9,448 nt of DNA from Spirochaetia bacterium (GCA_026002265.1 BOBG01000078.1:1-9448), one strand, 5' to 3'. Numbered from the stretch's first letter, positions 1-7,254 are shown. A program made the numbers and translations. The notes: generated from the letters alone by a model not told the origin.

Positions 1-1944
1 TGCCATATCCGGGGACTCAAACCGGGCACTTGTTATCTGTACCGGGCCGCGGGACCCTTTCAGCCGGAAAAGGGCTTCCGGTTTAATGAAAATAAACTGC
101 TTTTGGATCCCTACGCAAAAGCAGTCACCAATTACACATATTGGGATTTTGGAGAAAACCTCAGCTATGATCCGAGTGATGCAAAAGGCGATCTCTCGTT
201 TTCACATCATTCAAACGAAAAAACACAGCCGCGTTGTGTTGTGGTTGATGATACGTTTGACTGGCAAAATGATTCACCGATCAACTATCCGCTCCGGTTT
301 AGTGTTTTGTACGAAACGCATATACGAGGATTAACCAAGAATCCCAATTCCGGGGTGGAGCATCCGGGAACCTACCGGGGAATCATTGAAAAAATCCCTT
401 TCTTTAAAGATTTGGGTATTACTAGTCTCGAATTTCTTCCCCTACAAGAATTTAACGAGCATGAATTATCTATGACGAATCCGCGTACCGGCCAAATGCT
501 TACCAATTATTGGGGTTATTCCACAGTGGCTTTTTTTGCGCCGAAGGCTTCGTACGCATCGTCTCCGGTTCCGGGCGCGCAGGTGCAGGAGTTTAAGGAA
601 ATGGTCCGGGAGCTACATAAATCCGGAATCGAAGTCATTTTGGACATTGTGTTTAACCATACCGCCGAGGGCAATGAACGGGGACCGACTTTTTCGTTCC
701 GGGGTTTGGATAATGTGGTTTATTATACCTTGGAAGAAAACCGCCGGTATTACCGGAATTACTCCGGCTGCGGTAACACAGTTAATTGTAATAATCCGGT
801 TGTCCGGAATTTTATCGTGGATTGTCTCCATTATTGGGTTGTGGAAATGCATGTTGACGGGTTCCGGTTTGATCTTGGCTCGATTCTGGGGCGCGATCAG
901 CATGGAAATTTGATGGAAAATCCGCCGGTGTTGGAGTTGATTGCGGAGGATCCGGTTCTGCACCACACAAAACTCATCGCTGAGGCATGGGACGCGGGCG
1001 GCGCCTATCAAGTCGGCTGGTTTCCGGGGGGACGCTGGGCGGAATGGAATGACAAGTACCGTGATGATATCCGGCATTTTTGGCGCGGGGATTCCGGAAA
1101 TACGCAGCATCTCGCGACTCGGGTTGCCGGATCTTCCGACCTCTATTTGCGCGACGGCCGGAAACCCTTTCATTCGATCAACTTTATCACTAGTCATGAC
1201 GGCTTTACGCTCAAGGATTTAGTCTCGTACCGGCAAAAACATAACGAGGAAAACGGCGAAGATGATCGTGACGGCAACGGCAACAACTACAGTGCGAATA
1301 ATGGTTTTGAGGGAGCATCGCTCAATCCGACCATTGAATCGCGCCGGGAACGGATCATAAAAAATTTTATGGCAACTCTGCTCGTGTCCCAAGGTACACC
1401 GATGATTCTCGGCGGCGATGAATTTGGCCGGACTCAACTAGGAAATAACAATGCGTACTGTCAGGATAGTGAACTTTCATGGTACGATTGGTCGCTTTTG
1501 GAAAAAAATGCCTCACTATTCCGGTTTTTCAAGGAGATGATCGCATTTCGGCTCCGGCACCCGGCCTTTATGCGTCCGGAATTTTACACAGGTCATGACG
1601 GAAATTATAATGCGATTCCGGATATCAGTTGGTTTGACGAAAAGGGTGAGACGCCGGATTGGAATACTATCGGCCAATGCCTTTCGTTCCGGATAGATGG
1701 GAGCGAAGCTGAGATACTGTCGGATCGTGACGACAATGATTTTTTCATTATGTTCAATGCATCAAACAAACAGGTGCTTTTTTCTGTGTGTCCGGCGTTG
1801 GAGGGAAAAAATTGGTACCGGGTCATAGACACGTCACTACCCTCGCCGGAGGATATTCTCATGCCCGGTTTTAAGAAACTGCTTGCAGATCAAGATGTCT
1901 ATATGATGGAAGCGCGCAGTATGGCCATTCTCCTTGCGCGCTAA
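1..1944 (+). CDS. glgX: Glycogen debranching enzyme, GlgX/isoamylase type (GH13_11), 5'-truncated by window
   Basis: This enzyme would hydrolyse alpha-1,6 branch points of glycogen or limit dextrins in the cytoplasm. The frame is open from base 1 (647 residues visible, TAA at 1942-1944), so the true start lies upstream. The TTG at 103 is internal, because the residues before it (PGTCYLYRAAGPFQPEKG, then RFNENKLLLDPYAKA) are the usual end of the N-terminal CBM48 domain and its linker. All four GH13 regions are present: DIVFNH (His codon 658-660), GFRFDLGS with the nucleophile Asp at 871-873, LIAEAWD with the acid/base Glu at 982-984, and ITSHDG with the stabilising Asp at 1198-1200. The stretch YYRNYSGCGNTVNCNNP is typical of the isoamylase/GlgX subfamily. 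The visible part matches the family's usual size of about 650-720 residues. No terminator is seen after the stop, so read-through into the next unit is possible. GlgX and TreX/isoamylase cannot be separated from this sequence alone. Confidence 0.93.
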   Translation, partial: CHIRGLKPGTCYLYRAAGPFQPEKGFRFNENKLLLDPYAKAVTNYTYWDFGENLSYDPSDAKGDLSFSHHSNEKTQPRCVVVDDTFDWQNDSPINYPLRFSVLYETHIRGLTKNPNSGVEHPGTYRGIIEKIPFFKDLGITSLEFLPLQEFNEHELSMTNPRTGQMLTNYWGYSTVAFFAPKASYASSPVPGAQVQEFKEMVRELHKSGIEVILDIVFNHTAEGNERGPTFSFRGLDNVVYYTLEENRRYYRNYSGCGNTVNCNNPVVRNFIVDCLHYWVVEMHVDGFRFDLGSILGRDQHGNLMENPPVLELIAEDPVLHHTKLIAEAWDAGGAYQVGWFPGGRWAEWNDKYRDDIRHFWRGDSGNTQHLATRVAGSSDLYLRDGRKPFHSINFITSHDGFTLKDLVSYRQKHNEENGEDDRDGNGNNYSANNGFEGASLNPTIESRRERIIKNFMATLLVSQGTPMILGGDEFGRTQLGNNNAYCQDSELSWYDWSLLEKNASLFRFFKEMIAFRLRHPAFMRPEFYTGHDGNYNAIPDISWFDEKGETPDWNTIGQCLSFRIDGSEAEILSDRDDNDFFIMFNASNKQVLFSVCPALEGKNWYRVIDTSLPSPEDILMPGFKKLLADQDVYMMEARSMAILLAR

Positions 1945-1948
1945 CTTA

Positions 1949-1976
1949 TTGACAAATAATAAATTTACATTAAAAT
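1949..1976 (+). promoter_or_regulatory. Sigma70-type promoter of the pilZ-mnmA unit
   Basis: A perfect -35 TTGACA (1949-1954) is followed after 16 bases by TAAAAT (1971-1976), a 5/6 match to TATAAT. It sits just after the glgX stop, in a 68-base AT-rich gap. Predicted transcription would start near 1983 and leave a leader of about 30 bases before the PilZ gene. This suggests the downstream three genes have their own housekeeping promoter. It is a sequence match only; no start site is known. Confidence 0.65.
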
Positions 1977-2012
1977 AGAGTAAAAATAAATTTGCAAAAG
2001 CAGGGTAGTTAA

Positions 2013-2405
2013 ATGGCAATTTTTGGAGCTAAGAAAGTAGTTTTACCAGAATCGGATAACCGGGGAGATAAACGCAAGCTTGCCCGGTACTCTTCTATTG
2101 CATCTGTCCAGATACGGGATTTTGAGGGTACGGCAATCATCAAGGATATGAACGATACAGGTTGCTGCATCGAAAGCTTAACCTACATAGCGGTAAACCT
2201 GGAAGAAGAATACTATATAACTATTATTCCGGAAGTAACGGCAAATATTCCGGAATTTGATCTCATAATGAAGGTAAAATGGACGAAAAGTACTGAAACA
2301 TGCTTTGAAACCGGGCTCTCAGTTATCGAAAATCCGGATCCTCAGGTTCATTCAACGTATGTGAATTATCTTAAATGGCGTGAAAACGCGTACAAGCTCC
2401 GGTAG
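2013..2405 (+). CDS. PilZ domain protein, probable cyclic-di-GMP receptor
   Basis: This is a single-domain cytoplasmic protein of 130 residues. PilZ domains bind cyclic-di-GMP through an RxxxR motif in an N-terminal loop and a D/NxSxxG motif on the barrel. Here RKLAR supplies R21 and R25. DMNDTG (45-50) supplies the second motif, with Asn in place of the usual Ser. The rest (EGTAIIKDMNDTGCCIES, then LEEEYYITIIPEV, KVKWTKS and FETGLSVI) follows the beta-barrel pattern of the family. The ATG at 2013 is preceded by AGGG at a usable distance and sits about 30 bases downstream of the predicted promoter. The next gene, mnmA, begins 8 bases after the TAG stop, so they probably form one transcript. 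No output domain is visible, so it likely acts as an adaptor. Its target, perhaps flagellar or chemotactic, cannot be told from the sequence. Confidence 0.85.
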   Translation: MAIFGAKKVVLPESDNRGDKRKLARYSSIASVQIRDFEGTAIIKDMNDTGCCIESLTYIAVNLEEEYYITIIPEVTANIPEFDLIMKVKWTKSTETCFETGLSVIENPDPQVHSTYVNYLKWRENAYKLR

Positions 2406-2413
2406 CTGACCTG

Positions 2414-3472
2414 ATGGAAAAAGCAGTGATTGCTATGTCCGGCGGAGTCGATAGCTCGGTCGCTGCCTTTCTTATGCATAGTTCCGGATTCCAGTGTATT
2501 GGTGTGACTCTTAAATTGTTTAATGGCGAAAGTTCATGCTGTTCGCTCGCAGATGTTAATGATGCTCTCGCGGTGGCGGCCCGCTTGAATATGCCGCATT
2601 ATGTACTTAATTTTACTGAATATTTTAAGGAAAGAGTCATCGATCATTTTGTTGAAAGTTATAGACATGGAGAAACGCCGAATCCTTGCATTGAATGTAA
2701 CCGGTCCATTAAATTTGAAACACTGCTCCTCCGGACCGCACAGCTTGACTTTGATTATCTCGTTACCGGACATTATGCCCGGATCCAAAAGAGTAAGGGC
2801 CGGTTTTTGCTTAAAAAAGCAGTTGATAGCAATAAAGATCAAAGTTATGTCCTTTATATGATGACACAGCAGCAACTTGCATCAACCCATTTTCCCCTTG
2901 GGGCTTTGAAAAAACCAGATGTCCGGGACATTGCCGCGGCCCAGGGTTTTGTCACAGCACACAAACACGACAGTCAGGATATTTGTTTCGTTCCGGACGG
3001 AAACTATGCGGATTTTATCGAAACCTATGCCGGAATCAGAGCTTCTCCCGGTGATCTTCTTGATGATCAAGGAAATGTTGTGGGAAAGCACCGGGGTTTG
3101 ATCCGGTACACCATTGGTCAGCGCCGGGGAATCGGTTATGGATTTAACGAACCCCGGTATGTGTACGCAAAGGATCCGCTACGAAATACGCTCAGCATTG
3201 GGCCTGAATCTGCGTTGTACACACAATCGCTTGTTGCGGACCGGTTTAATTTGATTGCGTGCGAAAAATTGGATCAGCCGATTCGGGTAATGGTAAAAAC
3301 CCGGTACCGGCAAGAAGAGCAACCTGCTTGTATGGAACAAATTGCGGAAGACAGAATCCGGATCCGGTTTGATCAGCCGCAACGCGCGATCACCGCAGGT
3401 CAAGCCGCTGTTTGTTATGATGGCGATATTGTGATCGGCGGCGGAACGATTTGCGCTGTGGAAAAGCCCTGA
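2414..3472 (+). CDS. mnmA: tRNA-specific 2-thiouridylase MnmA
   Basis: MnmA makes 2-thiouridine at wobble position 34 of tRNA-Lys, tRNA-Glu and tRNA-Gln, using ATP to adenylate the base and a relayed persulfide sulfur. The 352-residue length is normal. The PP-loop ATP site SGGVDSS is at residues 9-15. The two catalytic cysteines are C92 in NPCIECN and C191 in SQDICFV. TGHYAR (118-123), KDQSYVLY (141-148), and RGLIRYTIGQRRGIG in the tRNA-binding middle domain are all intact. The segment SSCCSLADVNDA is a known family variant, also common in clostridia and spirochaetes. No clear Shine-Dalgarno precedes the ATG, which lies 8 bases after the PilZ stop, so translation is probably coupled. The TGA stop shares one base with the ATG of the next gene. 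Confidence 0.96.
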   Translation: MEKAVIAMSGGVDSSVAAFLMHSSGFQCIGVTLKLFNGESSCCSLADVNDALAVAARLNMPHYVLNFTEYFKERVIDHFVESYRHGETPNPCIECNRSIKFETLLLRTAQLDFDYLVTGHYARIQKSKGRFLLKKAVDSNKDQSYVLYMMTQQQLASTHFPLGALKKPDVRDIAAAQGFVTAHKHDSQDICFVPDGNYADFIETYAGIRASPGDLLDDQGNVVGKHRGLIRYTIGQRRGIGYGFNEPRYVYAKDPLRNTLSIGPESALYTQSLVADRFNLIACEKLDQPIRVMVKTRYRQEEQPACMEQIAEDRIRIRFDQPQRAITAGQAAVCYDGDIVIGGGTICAVEKP

Positions 3473-4227
3473 TGGCGACTCTTCCCACGATAGTCCGGGC
3501 GCGTGCATTTTATGTGTATACGGATAAGGGCCGGCGTCTACTTGATCTGTGGCAAGCCGGCGGGAAGGCTCTACTTGGACATAAACCCGCTTTTATGGTG
3601 CGGGAGTTGAAGAATGCCGCGGAGCGGGGGCTTTTTTCTCCGTTCCCCCATCCGGCCGAGGGAAGGTTCCGGAAAGCTTTAGGGCAGCTTTTCCCCGGAA
3701 AAGAGTTCCGATACTTTAGCAACATGGAACGTCTCCAGACTGCACTCCAGAAGGCCGGTTTCCCGGATCCCTGTGCGGATCCAGCTTACAGAAAACCAGA
3801 TTCTCATGTGAGTCTCTGGCGGCCTTTTGTGGAAGAGCCAAATACGCGCATTTTGATTCCGGTACTGCCCTGTCCCTTTGGTCCCGCAGTCGCAGCTTTC
3901 GATCCTGAAATTCCATTTCCGGAATCGGATTCCATTGCACCATTTATACTTGTCGCAACAACCCGATCCCTGTATGATTTTTTTGCCGTGGCGCCGGACC
4001 GGGAAAAAGTACATTATAATAAAATAGAAAAAGCTCTTACGGAGAGCCACTGGCACCGGAGAGGCTTATATCTCCATTATGAATCCGGAAACTACGAAAC
4101 TCTGTTCTCAACATTCCTTGCAGAAAACTTTTTGCTGGCACCGGATCCGGATCAACCATTGATTCTACCGCCGGGGCTTTCGCCGGGCGAAGAAAAAAAA
4201 TTGGCACAACTGATAAGTACAGGATAA
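3472..4227 (+). CDS. Reduced class III aminotransferase-like protein, probably non-catalytic
   Basis: This 251-residue protein starts at the ATG that overlaps the mnmA stop (TGATG), which implies coupled translation; the open frame also extends upstream to a TTG at 3451, a less likely start. Residues about 9-90 resemble the N-terminal segment of glutamate-1-semialdehyde 2,1-aminomutase and related class III aminotransferases: FYVYTDKGRRLLDLW, then ALLGHKPA, KNAAERGLFSPFPHPAE and LFPGKEFRYFSN, in the same order and spacing as the family. The last 50 or so residues (YETLFSTFLAENFLLAPDP, then LILPPGLSPGEEKKLAQLI) resemble the family's C-terminal segment. The large PLP-binding core is missing: the protein is about 180 residues shorter than the usual 430, the SGTEA phosphate-loop motif is replaced by SNMERLQ, and no recognisable DEV or PLP-lysine motif is seen. 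The frame is intact and uses codons like its neighbours, so it looks maintained rather than decayed. The similarity was judged by eye; function is unknown. Confidence 0.7.
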   Translation: MATLPTIVRARAFYVYTDKGRRLLDLWQAGGKALLGHKPAFMVRELKNAAERGLFSPFPHPAEGRFRKALGQLFPGKEFRYFSNMERLQTALQKAGFPDPCADPAYRKPDSHVSLWRPFVEEPNTRILIPVLPCPFGPAVAAFDPEIPFPESDSIAPFILVATTRSLYDFFAVAPDREKVHYNKIEKALTESHWHRRGLYLHYESGNYETLFSTFLAENFLLAPDPDQPLILPPGLSPGEEKKLAQLISTG

Positions 4228-4263
4228 AATATAGATGTAATTATATATATTATAAAGAAATAA

Positions 4264-4280
4264 CTGGAGGTCTGTCCCCA
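4264..4280 (+). repeat. Left end of RAYT element: 12-bp inverted-repeat copy in an imperfect hairpin
   Basis: GGTCTGTCCCCA at 4269-4280 is the exact reverse complement of TGGGGACAGACC at 4901-4912, on the other side of the transposase gene. The left copy can itself fold as TGGAG/CCCCA with one mismatch and a GTCTGT loop. CTGGAG (4264-4269) is also mirrored by CTCCAG at 4924-4929. REP-associated Y1 transposases act on hairpins next to their own genes, so this is a likely element end. Confidence 0.7.
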
Positions 4281-4354
4281 TTTTTCGGTACTAGCTAAAA
4301 AAATTCTCCATAATCTGAATCAAAAATGCATGTCCAGCCCATGATTCTTTATAG

Positions 4355-4374
4355 TGGCCGCGTACCGACGGCCA
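4355..4374 (+). repeat. GC-rich inverted repeat just upstream of the transposase ribosome site
   Basis: TGGCCG (4355-4360) and CGGCCA (4369-4374) form a perfect 6-bp stem around an 8-base loop. The last base of the stem is the first A of the ribosome-binding sequence of the transposase. It could limit translation of the transposase or serve as a structured DNA substrate; neither is shown. Confidence 0.45.
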
Positions 4375-4386
4375 AAGGAAGGAATT
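4374..4386 (+). promoter_or_regulatory. Ribosome-binding site that fixes the RAYT start
   Basis: AAAGGAAGGAATT lies directly before the ATG at 4387 and gives a strong purine-rich Shine-Dalgarno match at suitable spacing. It argues against the in-frame GTG at 4354, which would add 11 residues not typical of the family and would place the hairpin and this site inside the coding region. Confidence 0.7.
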
Positions 4387-4932
4387 ATGGCGCATAAACC
4401 GCGGGGAAAGACCAATAAGGGAGCCACATATCATGTGGCATCTGATGTCAACCGTAAAGCATTTGAATTGGAGCCGGATGATGACAAAGAACTGCTCCTT
4501 AAAGTTATTGATGAAGCAAAAACCAAAAAAAAATACAAATTCGAAATGCACAATTTTTGTATCATGGATAATCATATCCATTTTTTAATTACACCGGAAT
4601 TGGGTCAAAGTCTTTCCATGATAATGAAATGGATCAAGCAAGTCTTTGCAATTCGATGGAATCTGAAACATGGTAAAACCGGACATTTTTGGGGTGACCG
4701 GTTTTTTTCGCGAGAAATAGTAGATGATGAAGATTTCCTGAAAATATATGATTATATTGATCAAAATCCGGTAAAAGCAGGTATCGTCAATCATCCGGAA
4801 GATTGGAAATGGGGCGGATTGTATCACCACCAGGCCGGAGTCACGATGATTGTTAATCCGGCAACGGAAAAAGTACTAGAACGTTTTCCATGGCATAAAC
4901 TGGGGACAGACCCCAATCGCTATCTCCAGTAA
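4387..4932 (+). CDS. REP-associated tyrosine transposase (Y1/HUH, IS200-like; RAYT)
   Basis: This 181-residue single-domain protein belongs to the Y1 transposase family (Pfam Y1_Tnp). Such enzymes nick single-stranded DNA at hairpins with a tyrosine nucleophile and are thought to move REP-like sequences. The opening GATYHVASDVNRKAFE is the family's first strand. The metal-binding HUH motif is NHIH (H63 and H65) in CIMDNHIHFLIT. The nucleophile is Y121 or Y123 in KIYDYIDQNPVKAGIV, and TGHFWGDRFFS precedes it as expected. The domain looks complete. A perfect 12-bp inverted repeat brackets the gene, and its right copy encodes LGTDP near the C-terminus. No second transposase, tnpB, or target duplication is seen, which supports a domesticated single-copy RAYT over a mobile IS200. 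Orientation is convergent with the chemoreceptor gene downstream. Confidence 0.9.
   Translation: MAHKPRGKTNKGATYHVASDVNRKAFELEPDDDKELLLKVIDEAKTKKKYKFEMHNFCIMDNHIHFLITPELGQSLSMIMKWIKQVFAIRWNLKHGKTGHFWGDRFFSREIVDDEDFLKIYDYIDQNPVKAGIVNHPEDWKWGGLYHHQAGVTMIVNPATEKVLERFPWHKLGTDPNRYLQ
4901..4929 (+). repeat. Right end of RAYT element: inverted-repeat copy and perfect 5-bp hairpin
   Basis: TGGGGACAGACC (4901-4912) is the exact inverse of the left-end copy at 4269-4280. Here it also forms a perfect local hairpin, TGGGG (4901-4905), loop ACAGA, CCCCA (4911-4915). CTCCAG at 4924-4929 mirrors CTGGAG at 4264-4269. The whole repeat lies within the last eleven codons of the transposase, so gene end and element end coincide. 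Confidence 0.7.
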
Positions 4933-4983
4933 ATTTACCCCGATTCCGGCATTGTACCATGTAAAATCCGGCGTACTTTTCCT

Positions 4984-5018
4984 AAAAAGATGATCCGGAG
5001 AGCCTCAATAATCTTTTT
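4984..5018. terminator. Possible bidirectional terminator between convergent genes
   Basis: AAAAAGAT (4984-4991) and ATCTTTTT (5011-5018) form an 8-bp inverted repeat. Its inner part can add a small GAG/CTC stem (4998-5000 with 5004-5006). It lies between the convergent transposase and chemoreceptor genes and offers a T-run on either strand. The stem is mostly A-T and the inner part is irregular, so efficiency is uncertain. Confidence 0.4.
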
Positions 5019-5051
5019 CCGGTTTGTACTAGAGAGAAAGATAGAACAATA

Positions 5052-7154
5052 TTATCCTTCTTCCAGATTTTTTTCAGGAGGGATCAAGTAGCGTCCCATT
5101 GCTATTTTTTTTGCAACATTTATTGAAGTAAAAATTTTATTACTAGACTGCTGTACAATTGATAAACTGCTATTTACTGCTTGCGACACCATTTTCAAAT
5201 TGTCAATGTAAGTACGGATTGCACCGCTATTTTTATGAATCGTACTCGACCCAGTACGCACTCGTTCCATCGTTTTCCGTATAGTTTCTAAATAAGTGAG
5301 AATTTTTATTCCATCTGTAGTTTGCGTTTCCAACTCAGTTTTTATCGTTGCCAGTGAAGTATCCATAAAATTAATTGATTTAAATATATGTTCCATAATA
5401 TGTATCGTTCCGGCCGCTACTTGTTGCATTGCAAGAATACCCTCAGTCATTTTCCGGACTTCTTCTGAAATAGACTCAGATTCCTTGTTGGATAATTCCG
5501 CAAGATCCCGGATTTCATTTGCTACAACTGCAAAACCTTTACCTGATTCACCTGCATGGGTAGCTTCTATTGTGGCATTCATTGCCAATATATTTGTTTG
5601 TGCAGCTATATTTGTGATCATTTTATTTGCTTTATCCAAGGCTTCCGAGCGTGAGGCGATATTAGTTAATTCTGCGGAAAATTGTTCAAGCATTTTTTTA
5701 CTGCTTTCAGACGATTGACTCAAATCTTCCGTGACATCGGTTTCTTCTTTTATTTTTTCATTAATATCTGCAATATTTTTAACCATTAACTCGATAGAAT
5801 TCGAGGAAGAAGAAAGATGAACAGATTGTGTTTCAACAGCACTGTTTAACGAATTAATACCATCAACAATTTCATTAAGCGAAGTAGCGGTTTGATCGAC
5901 CGCTGCGGCTTGTATACGGGTTTTTTCTTGTGCTTCTTTTATATTTCCCATAATTACGTCGAGTTCTTCTGAAGAATCCATAATAGTAATATTTAAATTC
6001 CGGCTGATATTTAATTGCCGACCAAGTTGTTCATTACCAATAGTTGTTATCTTCTTTTTAAGATTATCCCGTATGGTAAATAAGGCAGTTCGCGTTTCAT
6101 TAAGTTCAGTACTCAATGTTTCTTTTATTACCAAATCAAAACGCATTTCTGCTAATTGACATGTTGCTATAGTAATATCTTTTATTGGCCGAATAATAAA
6201 ATTCAAAACACAATATACAATTACACCCATTATTATTACCATACAAATACAGATTATAATTGATAATGTTTTTAAAATCCAGTTTGTATCACTGTAAATA
6301 ACAGATGAAGGCATAAGTGACACCAAAACCCACTGAACATCCGGAATTTGTAGTGATGAAATCAATTTTCCCCGTCTTTCAATAGAAAATGATGGCAACG
6401 TGAGTACAGGATTACGGTACTGCGCGAGGCTAAGTTCGGTAAAAAAATCATTTTGAAACAGATTCATCGTGCTCGGATGGGTGATAAAATGCCCCTGAGT
6501 ATCAATTAAAAAAAGTTCTGAATCGCCGGAGTTGTTATTAATTATTGATTTAAGGGAGTTGAGCAGAATATCTGCCGCAACAACACCAATGTCCTGACCT
6601 GCCGGATTAACTACTGTTAGGGAAAAGGTAATGCACGATTCATGGGTAATGGAATCTTCATAAGGTTCCGAATAAGCAACTGTAGCGCGATGCTCCTTAG
6701 CACTGACAAACCATGGGCGTTTCGTATTATCCCAATCATCAAGAGGAGTCCAATCCGGATAAAATACCATATAACCGTCAGTTTGATTCCAGACAGTATT
6801 ATTGCAAAAGTAAATGGCATTTACATCAGAATATCTGTCTGAAATGTTGCGTAAATAGGCACGCATTTCCTGGTGGCTAACCGGTTCAGAGCGATCCAAA
6901 TAAACTGAAATGCCGGCCGCGGCATGCTGAAGAAGATCTTCATAAGATTTGAATAAATTTAGAATTTCTTGCTTAGTAGCAGTAATCTGGTTGGATACTG
7001 TCTCTTCTGCTGCCTGACGCGAAACCGAGCGGAAATTGACGAGAAAAAGGATCAGGATTGTTAGGCTAGTAGCAAGCAGTGATCCAAGACACAGGGCCGG
7101 GATAAAAAATGCAAGAGAAATATTTTTTTGTTTTTGTGCTGGAACTCTTGACAT
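5052..7154 (-). CDS. Methyl-accepting chemotaxis protein with dCache sensor domain
   Basis: This 700-residue inner-membrane receptor would sense a periplasmic ligand and control CheA through CheW. Order of parts: TM1 about 17-40; periplasmic dCache domain about 45-285; TM2 about 292-318; HAMP about 319-372; cytoplasmic coiled-coil signalling domain about 400-690. The hairpin tip NIAAQTNILAMNATIEATHA, followed by GESGKGFAVVANEIRDLAE (about 515-553), is diagnostic. In the sensor, R146, W148, Y165, D167 and D195 fall where the amino-acid-binding dCache motif expects them; W141 replaces the usual first Tyr. There is no CheR-docking pentapeptide at the C-terminus (it ends NLEEG). The ATG at 7154 follows GAGG at a 10-base spacing. 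The gene is visibly more AT-rich than its neighbours. It is divergent from flaB. An amino-acid ligand is an inference from the motif. Confidence 0.93.
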   Translation of the reverse strand: MSRVPAQKQKNISLAFFIPALCLGSLLATSLTILILFLVNFRSVSRQAAEETVSNQITATKQEILNLFKSYEDLLQHAAAGISVYLDRSEPVSHQEMRAYLRNISDRYSDVNAIYFCNNTVWNQTDGYMVFYPDWTPLDDWDNTKRPWFVSAKEHRATVAYSEPYEDSITHESCITFSLTVVNPAGQDIGVVAADILLNSLKSIINNNSGDSELFLIDTQGHFITHPSTMNLFQNDFFTELSLAQYRNPVLTLPSFSIERRGKLISSLQIPDVQWVLVSLMPSSVIYSDTNWILKTLSIIICICMVIIMGVIVYCVLNFIIRPIKDITIATCQLAEMRFDLVIKETLSTELNETRTALFTIRDNLKKKITTIGNEQLGRQLNISRNLNITIMDSSEELDVIMGNIKEAQEKTRIQAAAVDQTATSLNEIVDGINSLNSAVETQSVHLSSSSNSIELMVKNIADINEKIKEETDVTEDLSQSSESSKKMLEQFSAELTNIASRSEALDKANKMITNIAAQTNILAMNATIEATHAGESGKGFAVVANEIRDLAELSNKESESISEEVRKMTEGILAMQQVAAGTIHIMEHIFKSINFMDTSLATIKTELETQTTDGIKILTYLETIRKTMERVRTGSSTIHKNSGAIRTYIDNLKMVSQAVNSSLSIVQQSSNKIFTSINVAKKIAMGRYLIPPEKNLEEG

Positions 7155-7225
7155 AATTAAAAAACCTCGCTTTAATAAAACGACTCTTGAGAAATACGGC
7201 TGGAATCTGAGTTGCAGCTAAGTTC

Positions 7226-7254
7226 ATGGTATACCCATGGAAGTGATATGTCAA
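7226..7254 (-). promoter_or_regulatory. Sigma70-type promoter of the chemoreceptor, with palindrome over the -10
   Basis: On the minus strand TTGACA (plus 7249-7254) is followed after 17 bases by TACCAT (plus 7226-7231), a 4/6 match to the -10. Predicted start is near 7219, giving a leader of about 65 bases. An inverted repeat CATGG (7225-7229) / CCATG (7235-7239) overlaps the -10 and could be an operator. Confidence 0.5.

Noticed and set aside
536..913. 125-residue plus-strand frame inside glgX
   Set aside because: Out-of-frame shadow rich in Arg and Ile, over conserved catalytic motifs.
613..1197. 194-residue minus-strand frame inside glgX
   Set aside because: It lies wholly opposite the conserved GH13 catalytic region, has no recognisable domain, and is a shadow frame.
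103..1944. GlgX starting at the TTG codon 103
   Set aside because: The same frame is open to base 1 and encodes conserved family sequence before this codon.
3679..4056. Minus-strand frames opposite the aminotransferase-like gene
   Set aside because: No domain or ribosome site, and the plus strand has a coupled start and family similarity.
4228..4263. AT-rich stretch after the aminotransferase-like gene as a terminator
   Set aside because: It has TATA-type repeats but no GC-containing stem followed by a T-run.
4354..4386. GTG start for the RAYT gene, adding 11 residues
   Set aside because: A strong ribosome site sits right before the ATG at 4387, and the extra residues cover a hairpin.
5296..5718. 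140-residue plus-strand frame opposite the chemoreceptor
   Set aside because: It is antisense to the conserved MCP signalling tip and has no ribosome site or known domain.
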